Shown here: one piece after another, positions 53,281 to 64,000 of the stretch
How positions within the stretch are numbered: the first letter of the stretch is position 1
Layout of the letters: every line of letters starts with the position of its first letter
Origin: Rhizophagus irregularis
Lineage: Eukaryota > Glomeromycota > Glomeromycetes > Glomerales > Glomeraceae
Direction: 5' to 3'
Length of the DNA stretch: 64,000 nt
Assembly (NCBI RefSeq): GCF_026210795.1
Contig: NC_089453.1
Span: forward strand, 2,358,501 to 2,422,500
Translations under genes and position numbers: made by a program
The notes under the pieces: generated by a model
Told to the model about the DNA's origin: nothing
The model's database searches: none
What the model saw: the letters and a program-made list of their open reading frames with translations, nothing else

Positions 53281-54350
53281 AATCATCATCACAAATAAGG
53301 CTTAACCACAATGCTCGCACATAAGGCACAGACAAGAATCACTCAAAAGACGCGACTTGGAAAATAAAAACTTCCACCAACACTTTACCAACTTTAGATA
53401 TACTTAACCGCAATTTTCAATTAGAGACATATTGCTTCATCTTGCTACGGTTCTCCAAATGACATTACAACAACATGCTGACAAGCTCTTCACTTTGTAT
53501 TCCCAATAGCGTTAAATATGCAAACACATTCAAATGGGCCTTAACCATCAACCGATCACGATAGAAGCCATCTTGTTAATGCGATCTTACGTCACTCAAG
53601 ACTTATTTAATATCTTTCAAGCTCACTTTAACACATACAAAAATATTTCAAACATTTTGTTGCCTTTTCTACAATTTACCTTAGTCGAGATCAAGACAAA
53701 AGTTTGGAAAACTCGTTCCATGAAATGGAAGGATTGGAAACGCACCCATGGGCCATGGTATTACCAAACATCAATTCAAAGATTATCATCAGAATCGGCC
53801 TACAGAGCCGCTTGCGCTGTTCGTTAACGATCAAGCTCTAAAACTGATTTGTATATTGCAACCCGTACTTTGTTTATAGGAATTATAAGAATAATACTGA
53901 TCTTTTATTTATCCTTTTACGTCATCCAACTTTTTACATAGCGGACCATTTTATCAACACCCAAACCTTAGTTTTACAGATAATACACGTAGTTCTTCTA
54001 TAGATTATAGACACGTACCCTTTTATGTATAGTCAGTCACCTACCACTTGTATAATTTTTGCTTCTAAAAGTTTAGCTATTATTACCCACCGTTCTAGAA
54101 TTAATGCTGTTTCCTTTTCTTTTAGGAGTTAGTCTTTTTTCTTTTCTTCTTTTACTACCCCGTATCGGTCGGGATCCGGGATAGGTGGGATTTAACAAGT
54201 GAAGGTCCGCTCCTTCGGCCTTTGACCGTTGGTTTGGACGTGGTGTCCGTTTATGTATATTCGTATGTATATTCGTTAGAATAGTGTAGCGACTTCTCAT
54301 TGTAATTCTACTGCTTCACATAAAATAAATAAATAACCACACCATTTATT
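53281..54350 (+). mobile_element. Probable 3' end of a retroelement
   Basis: Higher GC than its surroundings. A frame at 53534-53827 reads KTRSMKWKDWKRTHGPWYY, and is followed by a 500-bp tail with GGATCCGGGATAGGTGGGAT and TTGACCGTTGGTTTGGACGT words, ending in AAATAAATAAATAA (about 54320-54337). A coding end, GC-rich 3'UTR and A-rich simple tail suggest a truncated LINE-type copy. No catalytic motif is present here. Confidence 0.35.
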
Positions 54351-55517
54351 TATTCATGTGATTAGCATTATAGTTTATGTTTCCTAATACTGAAAAATAA
54401 TGGTAAATAAAATACTCATTATTAATTTATACTTTGTCAATTTCGTTACTCAAATATTGCTACATATTTATCAAAATAAATAATATTAAAAAAGATAATT
54501 AATTTTTTAATGTGTCACTTATTATAATGTTAATAATGACTTTATTCGTAATAATTTTATTATTGTTCAGATTTATTTATGCAATAAATAAAATTTATAT
54601 ACTCTGATATCATTCAATATAATATTATCAATTATTTTATTAATACAAAATGACAGTTTATCAACTTTTTCTAACTTCATGGATCTGTGACCGGCATTAT
54701 ACATAAAATAATATAGTTTGTACTTTGTACGAATTATATTTTTCAACTTGATTACATAAACTATAAATTCTGCGTCTCACAACGATCGACTATTTAATTG
54801 TGCACTGTTACACTGTAAGACCTACGCTCGTAGTAAACTACAGTACGTTGCCACCGCAGTCTTAACAAAAATGATGATTATTAATTACACAAATATGATA
54901 ATACAAAATAATGTAATGTAATGCTTGGATTAGTAATTTTTCTTAATAAGTTAATTCCTAAATGATAAAATTCGTGAAAATATTTCTTGAAGTCTCCCAT
55001 TTTTATACAAACGGATTTTGATTTTAGGAAACCATTTTCTTGACATGTTTCCCTTTTTCAATTCCCACTTTTGATAAATATTAACTTTGAAAATTCCTAA
55101 AAATTGATCTCCAAATCCATTTCTTATTATAGAAATATCCCGAACATAATTCCCATTCCCAAACCTAAAAATAAAGGTGAACACAAGAATAGTTTTACAT
55201 CTTTACGGATGTTACGTAACATTCCACAATTATAATACTTTAAAATTTTATACACTTAAACTAAATGTAATACTGCGCCCCACAACTAATAAATTCACTA
55301 GGTTAATTCCTGGCATTGCAGTACATCGTTACACATTCGGAGAAATCGTTATTTAAATCTATTTCTGATACAAATTACAAAAGTATATGTTTAAAAGTTC
55401 AAATTCAATAATGGTACTTATAAGAGAATTAATATAAGTTATATGAATTTCTCTATGAATCACTTTATGAGATATTTATTTTGAATTATTTTATAACAGT
55501 AACATTTACATTATTAG
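54351..55517. other. Intergenic before the kinase pseudogene
   Basis: AT-rich. A 77-codon minus-strand frame (54951-55184) shows no recognised domain. Nothing else supported. Confidence 0.35.
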
Positions 55518-57452
55518 AAGAAATTTTAGCAATTTTACGGTTAATGATGATTATTCTTATTCATATGAACAACGTTTAATTAATCAAGAATTTGGCTTAT
55601 GTCCTGGATGTAATCAACCAAATACACATCATGATTGGTGTAATAAATGTTCCAAAAAATGTCAACAAAATTTTGATAATTGAACTAGTGGAAATGATAA
55701 TATACACAGTGAAATTCGATAAACCGGATCTATCGGTTCCACTAAAATTATCCGGTTTATCGGGATATCCGGTATAGCGAAAAAATTTCGATATATTGGA
55801 AATCTATTATACTGAATTTTTTTAAAAAATTCATGCTAATAAAATTAATATGCACTATATTTTAATTTTTCATCTTAGTTTTAAGTTGAAAATGAATATA
55901 AAATATTTTTAATTGAATATATAAGTAATACATAACTTCAGCCGGAATTAAGATTTTTATAATTCTGGCCAAAATTAAGATTTACCGCATCACGTTACTT
56001 AAATTTTATTGGTTAATGATCACGTGCTCCGGTTTATCGAATCATTTTTACTATAGCTGGTTAGAAAATTGATCCGTTATATCGAATATCGAGCTTTTAC
56101 TAGTAAACTCCGGTATATCGAAACTATTTTAATATACGTGATTTGGTTCCAGCAAAAAAGTCCGGTTTAGGGCCAAATCCGGTTTATCGAAGATCCGGTT
56201 TATCGAATTTCACTGTGTAGATAAGTTTTATTAAGAATTCACAATTAAATGCAAGAACAAGTTTTGAAGCTCTTGAATGGATTTTTTATTCTCGATTAAG
56301 AAACATCAAATATTTGGCTCAAGGAGGGTTTAGTACAATTTATGAAGCAATTTGGTTAGATGAATGGATAGAAAAGTGGGATTATGAAAAACATGGTACC
56401 GTCCAGTTATGCCGCATGATTATGACGATGAAATTGATACCAATATTATAAATCCTCTTAAGAAATGACGAAGAATGTGGCAGTGCTCTCTTAGTACTAA
56501 AAAGTTATCAAATATTAGTGAGGAGTTTTTAAACGAGGTATGTAGTTATATTTAATATTATTATTATGTAATTTTTTATGCTAATTAATGCTTATGTTTT
56601 ATGATACAGTGGAGGTTACATTTACAATGTCAGTGTGAAGCATTATCAAATGGTTCTGGTCTTGTCCCATTGTTTGGAATAACACAAGATCCAAACACTA
56701 AAAATTATATGGTTGTAATGGGAAAAATGCCACTTGATAATTTAAGAAATAACTTAATGGTTAAAAAATATAATCCAAATGATAAATTTAATAATCTACT
56801 TCTTATTTCAGCACAGCTTGAAGCTATTCATAAATTAGATTTAGTTCATGGAGATCGGTAAACCATATACAAAAGCTGCAGATATTTATTGTTTTGGAAT
56901 AATCAGTGGGAGATGACGTCAGGAGTTCCGGCATTTCATAATATTTCTCATGATTTTTTCTTTTCTTTAGATATTTGCAAGGGTAAAAGACCAGAAATTG
57001 TAGAAGGAACAATTCCAGAATATGTTGAATTAATGAAAAGATGTTGGGATAATAATCCTGAAAGGAGGCCAACTGCCAAGGAATTAAAACCATTTTTTTT
57101 TAAATGAGATGAAAAATATCCCATAGAAAAAGATGAAGAAAAGAGAGTACTTTTTCCTGGTAATTCTATTATTTTTTTACAAATCATATTGTTTATTAAA
57201 TATTTACTATTTAACTATTATTAAATTTTTTTAGAAAATAAATTAGAAATTAAAATGTCATCCAGAATCTTATTATTTTAGTAGAAAAATCAATTATTCA
57301 ACTAAATTAAATGAAATGTTGGAACAAGAAGAATTAAGTGACAAGTTTGTAATTATGGAAGATAATAATAATGATATGAGTGAAAGTTTAGGTACTTATA
57401 ATAGAAATAATTTTGTTTTTAAGTCATATTCATACTTCAATAATATTTATTT
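55518..57452 (+). pseudogene. TKL-like kinase pseudogene
   Basis: Exon-like block 55518-56535: CPGCNQPNTHHDWCNKC zinc-like motif, then TGA where relatives have Trp, then SGNDNI, a 513-bp MITE, DKFIKNSQLNAR, ALEWIFYSRL, AQGGFSTIYEA, with frameshifts before VLKSY. Block 56609-57107: WRLHLQCQCEAL, GITQDP, LVHGD, then a jump to GKPYTKAADIY-like sequence, so the catalytic loop, DFG and APE region is deleted. Then MTSGVPAFHNISHDF and CWDNNPERRPTAKEL. A C-terminal tail exon follows near 57240 (HPESYYFSRK). Nonsense, insertion, frameshifts and loss of the catalytic core make it clearly dead. Confidence 0.85.
55705..56217. mobile_element. Mariner-like MITE inserted in the kinase pseudogene
   Basis: Inverted ends CACAGTGAAATTCGATAAAC with TA on both sides (55703-55704 and 56218-56219). 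Removing it and one TA restores the linker reading NDNI-DKFI. The interior repeats CCGGTTTATCGA words. 513 bp, no transposase. Confidence 0.85.
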
Positions 57453-57845
57453 ATAACCTTTATAATTAGCAAATTGTGTAATTAAAGATTAATAAATTTC
57501 TACAATCTCACACTTCATTAGTAAATTAAAAATATTATTTTGAGATACAGTACATTATAGCATAAAAAAAAATAATGTCAATTTACTTGTAATGTTATGT
57601 CATCAAAGTAGCCCAAAATTACAATAATTATATAATTTAAGTCAAAATTTCTTAAATTACAGATTTCTGCTGAAACAATATTGGTTAGCTGGTCACAATG
57701 TTTATTTTTAACAACTTTAATTATGTGTCACAATCATAGGATCATTATTTATTGGTATATTATTACTTTTTTGTATAATGAAACAAAATTAAACAAGAAT
57801 GATATCAATATTATTATCATTTGATTGTGCAATCAAATAAAAGGT
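57453..57845. other. Short intergenic
   Basis: AT-rich, nothing recognised. Confidence 0.4.
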
Positions 57846-58890
57846 GTAGTATATAGTAAACAGGTTATAATTTCCAATCAGAATTATATTGGATATTGCA
57901 AAATAAAAATAATGCACCTTATTTTTTATTACAACATAAATTTCCTGATTAAACAGAGATTTTGCCTTAGAAATAGAGGTTGGAACCGACCAAAAAAACC
58001 TTAATCGATTAATAATCGATTAACCAAGGGCCCTAATCGATTATTAATCGATTAATATTAAAATATTAAAATTTTTTTTTTTGACCGCAGATTGCACCAA
58101 ATTGTTTTTGATCATACATTTAGTTATAGGGAAGTCTTATTTATTATTATTATCATTAAAAAATTAATACAAATTCTTCCAAGTTCGGAGAACACGTGAC
58201 CAAAAATTCATAGCTCTGGGCCGCATTAGATAATTTGACCAGAATTATGGGTTGATAATTTTAATCGATTAACCGATTTTTGAGATACCTTAATCGATTA
58301 ACCGTCTTAGTCGATTAATTAATCGATTAACCTTAATCGATTCCAAACTCTACTTAGAAAGTGATAAAGCCAAACAGTATCAAGATTATTACATGATATT
58401 GTTTTCATTTACCTAATTTACCTATTATAAGAAAGAAATTGTTAGTAGTGCATCAAAATTTTATTTAGTGATAAAAGAAGGTACATAGCCAATTCCTCCA
58501 GAATTAGCAGACTTATATCAACTACAAAATTAGGATGCCTGCATTGCGATCTATGGATTGGTTACCAAAGATGTCAATACAGTAATTTTCCTAAGTCAAG
58601 ACGCAGTCAACCAGGAGTTACCCTAACATTGCAAAATAAAAAATGACACACCTTATTTCTTATTTCAATATAAGTTTTCTGGAATTTGCCTCCTTTAGAA
58701 AGTGATAAAACCAAAATTATTAATTGTATCTGTGATATTGTAGTATTAATGATATCACTGCTAATATCCAAAAATTCACAATATGATGATAAGGTATGAG
58801 ATTAGTTAGTAATTAAATATTATAAGTTGAAAATAAATATTACATTGAAGTACTTCTCATAGGACTTACTATTGATAGTTGCTTATTCAT
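57846..58890 (-). pseudogene. Two truncated copies of the nuclease-like gene's first exons
   Basis: Copy A (57846-57973 plus 58353-58420) and copy B (58425-58890) match intron 2, exon 2 and exon 1 of the gene at 61847-63756. Copy B has exon-2-like sequence at 58670-58770 and an exon-1-like ATG near 58899-58870 followed by GTAAGTCCTATGAG, as in the parent. Neither has downstream exons. Copy A's exon 2 is split by a hAT-like MITE. These are decayed tandem duplicates. Confidence 0.65.
57974..58352. mobile_element. hAT-like MITE with perfect 8-bp duplication
   Basis: Flanked by CTTAGAAA on both sides (57966-57973 and 58353-58360). Inverted ends TAGAGGTTGGAACCGA and TAGAGTTTGGAATCGA (right, complement). 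Subterminal regions are packed with TAATCGATTA palindromes, likely transposase-binding-type repeats. 379 bp. Confidence 0.88.
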
Positions 58891-58969
58891 ATTGTTATAA
58901 AGGAGATTAATAAATTGTTAAGAAAGAATAAAAATTATACTTTAAATTCAAAAATTTATTCTTTAAACA

Positions 58970-59287
58970 ATTTCTTTATTTATTCTAAGTATGATTGAAT
59001 GTAAAGTAAGATATTGAAATGTTTTATTCTAAGAATGATTGAATGTAAAGTAAGATATTGAAATGTTGAATTTTAAGTATAATATAAATTCATGTAAAAT
59101 ATTGAATATAAAATATTAAAATATTGAATTTAAAAATTGAATTTATAATTATTTATTGTTAAATATTGAATATGAAATATTAAAATATTGAATTTAAAAA
59201 TTGAATTTATAATTATTTATTGTTAAATATTGAATATGAAATATTAAAATATTGAATTTAAAAATTGAATTTATAATTATTTATATA
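58970..59287. repeat. Two tandem repeat blocks
   Basis: 58982-59075 holds two copies of an ATGATTGAATGTAAAGTAAG unit. 59097-59287 holds three copies of a 64-bp unit (TATTGAATATGAAATATTAA core). AT-rich minisatellites. Confidence 0.75.
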
Positions 59288-59309
59288 TATTTGCGGGATT
59301 TTGACTGAT

Positions 59310-59760
59310 ACATTAATATTTTATTTAATTACATTATTTAATTTGACTAATAATGTACTACTTATTCACATCAATGTGTCAGCCCAAATAATACTACATA
59401 TTTTATATGAAATTACTTTAAATTAAACTATCATATTTTTTTTTTCTTTAAAAATGTATTACATATTTTTGTTAATATTATGAGTCAATATTACCAAGCA
59501 TTTGTTAGTAATTAATGAAGAACATGCAATATATTTCATTGTAGCGTGGCTTGGACTAACATATTGATGTGAATATGAAGTAAATTATTAGTCAAATTAA
59601 ATAATGTAATTAAATACTATATTACATATTCTTCGTTAATATGAGTCAATATTACCAAGCATTTGTCAGTAATTAATGAAGAAGTAATATATTTCATTGT
59701 AGGCAGCATGACTTAGGGTGACACATTGATGTAAATAATCCTGAATCAAAAGTCTTTATA
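59310..59760. repeat. Long inverted repeat with internal direct duplication
   Basis: 59327-59394 (ATTTAATTACATTATTTAAT... to ...CACATCAATGTGT) is the near-complement of 59549-59616. Within and beyond the loop, a 90-bp stretch with GAGTCAATATTACCAAGCAT occurs twice (about 59460 and 59622). The left side (59387-59432) recurs in inverted orientation at the window end (63955-64000), so this is part of a mobile or duplicated repeat. Confidence 0.65.
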
Positions 59761-60680
59761 GTCACAGTCATAAAGGTGTCACAATTAATATGAAAAAAAG
59801 TACTATTGCATTTCATTACATTATTTAATATATATCTTTTTAATTGTATTTTTAAATTTCTTTTTCATAAATTGAATAATATTACTACCAAAAAATTAAT
59901 ATTAACCAAATGATTACAGTATTTAAAATTTCATTCATGTCACTATCCTTTTTTTCTCAAAGAAATACAAGAATGAGACTTGAGAATAAACAAGGAATAT
60001 GTTATAACTGTATCAAATTTGTTTGACTACAATGACCTTTCATTAAATGAACAATTAATACTTGCTGCTTGCATATAATAATAATCACCAACTATGGCAC
60101 AATTATTAACCAATTTATATACTCTTACATATGCATTAATATATTCTTTAAAAAAAATTAATTAAAAAATATGGATGTTTTTTTATATTTGATTTAATGA
60201 CTTCAAAACCTGCAAAACTACCTAATATTAAGCAATTATTGATTTTTTTGTGATTTTTTCAAATTTTTCAGTTTAAGTTAAATAACTCCACGAAAATAAA
60301 TTTTGATGCTTTAAAATACTCTGCGGCGCCCCTAATCACATATTCTGAAAGTATACACAGTGTTTATTTTTAGATTATTAAGTAAAATCAGGTTTTTAAT
60401 TAATCTATAGTTCACTTGTGGACTAGTGTAAGTATATAATATATATAGTATAATAATAAACTATAGATATTTTTTATCTCCTGTATGCAAAGATAAAAGA
60501 TTATTATATGAAAATTTAAATAGTTATAAAAATTGTTTTTATGAAATGAAAATATTGGAGAAAAAATCTGTGTAAATAATATAGTTAAAGAAATTTTACA
60601 GTGTGTAAAGTATCTTTAGATAATAGATTAAAAGATTAATTAGTATTAACTAAATATCACAAGTTGAAAATAATATTAAA
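59761..60680. other. AT-rich intergenic
   Basis: No coding frame or RNA gene recognised. Confidence 0.4.
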
Positions 60681-61240
60681 AGTTAAAGTAATTTTCATTG
60701 AACTAGTACTATTTTGTATAAATAAGTAATAATAGAATTAAATAAATAGCTTACACCCTATATTATTTAATAACTTTTAAATAAAGAAATTAGTTATATA
60801 TAAATAAGTAATAATAGAATTAAAAAAATAACTTAACTTACGATCTATATTAAATAAAGAAATTAGTTAGTTTAAATTATACGTAAATATTATATAAATA
60901 AGTAATAATGCCAGGATAGTTGCTCATATTGATTAGTTTATAAGGAATATGATAAATAATAAATTATTTAAAATGTAGTAATAATAAATTGAAAGTAGTA
61001 AGAAAAAATTTTAATGAATTGTTAAGAATAAAGAATAAAAAAAATAAAAGTTTTAGAAATAATTTAATACTATGAATTGTTAATAAATATAATAGAAAGA
61101 GAATAGAAGGAATAAAGAAAATTTATACAGTGTGTAAAGTATCTAGATAATAGATTAAAAGGTTAATATTAAAAGTTAAAGTAACTGAATTTTCATTGGA
61201 CTAGTACTATTTTGGCCAGGATAGTTGCTCATGTTGATTA
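60681..61240 (-). repeat. Mixed scraps: two micro-exon units and two start-exon relics
   Basis: Two units of the 28-31.5 kb array type lie at 60755-60757 (GGT) and 60842-60844 (ATC), with AG before and GTAAGC/GTAAGT after. Minus-strand ATGAGCAACTATCCTGGC occurs at about 60928 and 61231, matching the start exon at 63756 (YPGQN) but with a broken donor. Chimeric decay of two families. Confidence 0.55.
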
Positions 61241-61422
61241 AATTCAAACTGTTAAGGAATATTGATAACTAAATAATAAATTAAAATATAGTAATAATAA
61301 ATTGAAAGTATTATGTGAATAAAGAAAAAATTTTAATAAATTGTTAAGAAAGCATAAAGAATAAAAGTAGAAATAAAGTATGTAATTTTCTTTTAAATTA
61401 TTAATTATAATAATCAAACCAA

Positions 61423-61513
61423 TTACAAATCTTGAGAATGGTTAGGTTGAATATGTGCTATATGAGTATCCACTAGATCTTTGATTGCATCTTCAATATT
61501 TTCACAGAAGTAA
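61423..61513 (-). pseudogene. Coding-like terminal exon fragment
   Basis: Minus-strand frame YYFCENIEDAIKDLVDTHIA ... ending NHSQDL and TAA at 61423. The composition looks genuinely coding, but no acceptor or upstream exon was found. Family unknown. Confidence 0.3.
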
Positions 61514-61846
61514 TATCATACCCAGTTTTACATATCTTTAAATTGCATAAGTGAAATTGAATAGTAAAAAACAAAAAATAAGGAATTTAATAAAATGTTA
61601 AAGTATTTTGTTAGAAATAGAAAGATTAGAATAAATGATAAAAAAAAATAAAAGATATTTTTAATAAATGTAACAGATAGAATAAAGTATAAACTATACT
61701 AAAGAATTAGTAAGTAAAAATAAGTAAAAAATAAAAGAAAATAAGAAGAATAAAAAGAATAAAAATTAAAGAATATAATATAATCTAGATTAATGTTTTC
61801 AAAATTTAATAAATTTAGACTATTAATATAGCAATATCTAAATATT

Positions 61847-63756
61847 TTAAATCTTATTATATATATAGTTAGTTGTTACTTCATTAGCAGATTTCCATAA
61901 AATGCGACGAAAACCAATTACTAATATAACAAATCCCTTTAACTTATTAGGTTTAGATTTTGTTATTTTGACACGCTCATCAAATACTCCTGAGCTAGAA
62001 TAGTTTATAGCTTTTCCTTTTGAAATTGTTTTCATATATGAATTTAATTGATTCAACCCATTATTTAATGTCTCACCTATAGTTATCAAATTTGTTTTTT
62101 TATCATTCTTTGACCAATACGTATATGATCTTTTTAATACAGATTCTTCATTTTCATTTTCAAGTATTTTATCCAGATTCTCAAGTTCATTTGCACCAAA
62201 ATTATTTTTCTGATTACTATTAATAAGTCCAATTAATGAGATATACTTTAATTCTAAAATAATATTATTATTTCCTTCATTACTTAAAATAAAAATATCT
62301 GAATAACCAAAACGACCTGAGCCTTTTGGCTTTTTACCATTCATTACTAATAAAAGTTCTGGAATACAATACTTTAATGGAATAAGTTTTTCTACAATTG
62401 CTTGAAGTACAGGTTCATTTGCTGATGATAGAGACATTCATGATCTTGAAAGAAGAGAAGTCTTCAGAATTTTAATAAAAGGTATAATATTATCTGCAAT
62501 AAGACTTTCATATGCTGAGGCAATAAGAAGTGCATCATCAACAACATGTCTATATACTAGGTTATTCTTATTTTGTCTTAGAATTTGGTTTTGTTTCTTC
62601 CAGTATTCTAGTGAATAATTATTAAATATTAATAATATATATATAAATACAAAAGAAATATTATAATTTACCATTAGATAAATTTTCTGTATCAGCATTA
62701 TCATCTCTTACTCTTTTCAGTTTGCCTTTTTGTTGAGTAATTTTTTCAGTATACTTGTTAGTTTTATTTGAATTTGATTGAGAAACTTCAGATAATTTTA
62801 TAGCAGATGTTTCATTTGAGTAAAATGTAACAAAAGGTGCTAAATTATTGTTTTGCTTTTTCCAGTATTCTAATAAATAATTATTAAACATAATTTAATG
62901 ATATGTATATAAATACAAAAATAAATATTATAACTTACCATTAGATGAATGTTCTTCTATATCAGTATTATCAGTATTATCATCTTTTACTTGTTTAACT
63001 TGGAAAGTAATTTTTTCAGTATTCTTGTTAGTTTTATTTGAATCTAATTGCAAAACTTCAGATGTTTCATTTTCAGATGTTTCATCTGAATAAGGTGCAA
63101 CAGTAGGTGCTAAAGTAGGTGCTAAATTTTCTTTTTTATGTTCCCTAATAATTTTTTGCCAAAATTTTTGAAAATAATTTGTAAAACGAAATTGTTCTTC
63201 ATTTGCCTATTATGAGAAAGAATTATTAGTAGTGCATCAAAATTTATTTAGTGATACAAGAAGGTACATAGCCAATTCCTCCTCCAGAATTAGCAGACTT
63301 ATATCAACTACAAAATTAGGATGCCTGCATTGCGATCTATGGATTGGTTACCAAAGATGTCAATACAGTAATTCTCCTAAGTCAAGACGCAGTCAACCAG
63401 GAGTTACCCTAATTTTGCAAAATAAAAATAACGCACCTTATTTCTGATTTCAACATAAGTTTCCTGATTGAACAGAGATTTTATCTCCTTTAAAAAGTGA
63501 CGAAACCAAATAGCATCAAGATTATTAACTGTGTCTGTAGATGATATTGTTGTAGAAATGATATCACTGCTAATATCCAAAAATCCACGATATGATGATT
63601 TAATGCCTCGTTCTTTTAGATAAGAAATTAGAACTAGATAGAGGTTAAAGGTTAGTTAGTAACTAAATATTACAAGTTGAAAATAAATATTAGATTGAAG
63701 TACTTTTTATAGGACTTACCATTTTGTCCAGGATAGTCATCTATATTTTCACTCAT
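61847..63756 (-). pseudogene. PD-(D/E)XK nuclease-like gene with one in-frame TGA
   Basis: Exons in transcript order: 63756..63720 (MSENIDDYPGQN), 63633..63437, 63206..62939, 62869..62672, 62607..61847. All phases join, 1461 nt in total, but a TGA lies at 62440-62438, directly followed by ATG. Exons 4 and 5 both begin EYWKKQN, suggesting exon duplication. The C-terminal 196 residues contain GRFGYSDIFIL and IILELKYI, giving the D...ExK core of PD-(D/E)XK nuclease folds, then FVILVIGFRRILW. The middle is Lys/Asp/Thr-rich linker. The family is common in Rhizophagus; the function is not established here and could be mobile-element- or effector-related. The stop may be a nonsense mutation, or the C-terminal part may be made alone from MSLSSANEP. 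Confidence 0.75.
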
Positions 63757-64000
63757 ATTGATTAGATTATTAAATAGTAAATAATAAAGAATTTATGAAA
63801 AAATGTTGAACTAAATTCAAAAATTATACTTATTATACTTATTTAAGAACATATAGGATGGTATCTTAATTATTTATATATATTTGCAGGTAATAAGACT
63901 TGAAATGACACATTAATGTTAATGATTGCATTGAATTATAACATTTAAACATAATAGTTCAGTTTAAAGTAATTTCATATAAAAATGTAGTATTATTTGG
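63757..64000. other. Upstream region of the nuclease-like gene and repeat end
   Basis: AT-rich. The last 45 bp are the inverted copy of 59387-59432. A promoter is expected here by position only. Confidence 0.4.

Noticed and set aside
54073-54300. Minus-strand frame in the GC-richer 54-kb block
   Set aside because: Low-complexity basic composition opposite a retroelement-like 3' tail; no domain seen.

Overview
This window looks like nuclear DNA of an arbuscular mycorrhizal fungus, most likely Rhizophagus or a close glomeromycotinan. The DNA is very AT-rich, genes carry many 60-110 bp introns with GTAAGT-type donors, and the protein families are those expanded in that group: TKL-like kinases with HGD or HRDFH catalytic loops and DLG in place of DFG, Sel1 repeats, F-box/LRR proteins, a VLIG-type giant GTPase, and a PD-(D/E)XK nuclease-like family. 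No bacterial or organellar signature was seen.

Layout. 1-4.2 kb: the 3' part of a Sel1-repeat/kinase gene. 4.3-8.7 kb: decayed DNA transposons and gene scraps. 9.7-11.1 kb: a medium-chain (alkenal double-bond reductase type) dehydrogenase, here called MDR1. 13.7-21.4 kb: an in-frame 28-exon giant GTPase gene ending in a Cys/His-rich region. 22.4-23.9 kb: an F-box protein. 25.3-31.7 kb (minus strand): a tandem pseudokinase-kinase gene. Its 5' part is a 3.6 kb array of about 90-bp units, each holding a 3' splice site, exactly three bases and a 5' splice site. 33-35.6 kb: a LINE relic. 38.4-49.9 kb: three tandem paralogues of the dehydrogenase (MDR2-4), the last with a 1-bp deletion. Copies 2 and 3 are separated by a 2.0 kb Helitron whose empty site survives in the next duplicate. 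50.8-51.5 kb: a second repeated exon-intron series. 53-57.4 kb: a retroelement tail and a kinase pseudogene with a mariner-like insertion. 57.8-63.8 kb: minus-strand copies and fragments of a nuclease-like family; the best copy has one in-frame TGA.

The main theme is exon and intron modularity plus repeat activity. Three places (27.9-31.6, 40.9-41.9 and 50.8-51.5 kb) show tandem multiplication of whole splice-site-bounded units with exons of 3 to 45 nt. The trinucleotide array is the most unusual object here. In one consistent model it joins an ATG exon to the kinase frame with no stop codon, giving a 775-residue protein; this is inference and needs transcript data. Local paralogues give unusually clean boundaries for several transposons (Helitron, hAT-like, mariner-like, foldback MITEs).

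Splice sites were read by eye from GT/AG, reading-frame phase and paralogue comparison. Coordinates may be off by a base or so. No database search was possible; family names rest on recognised motifs.
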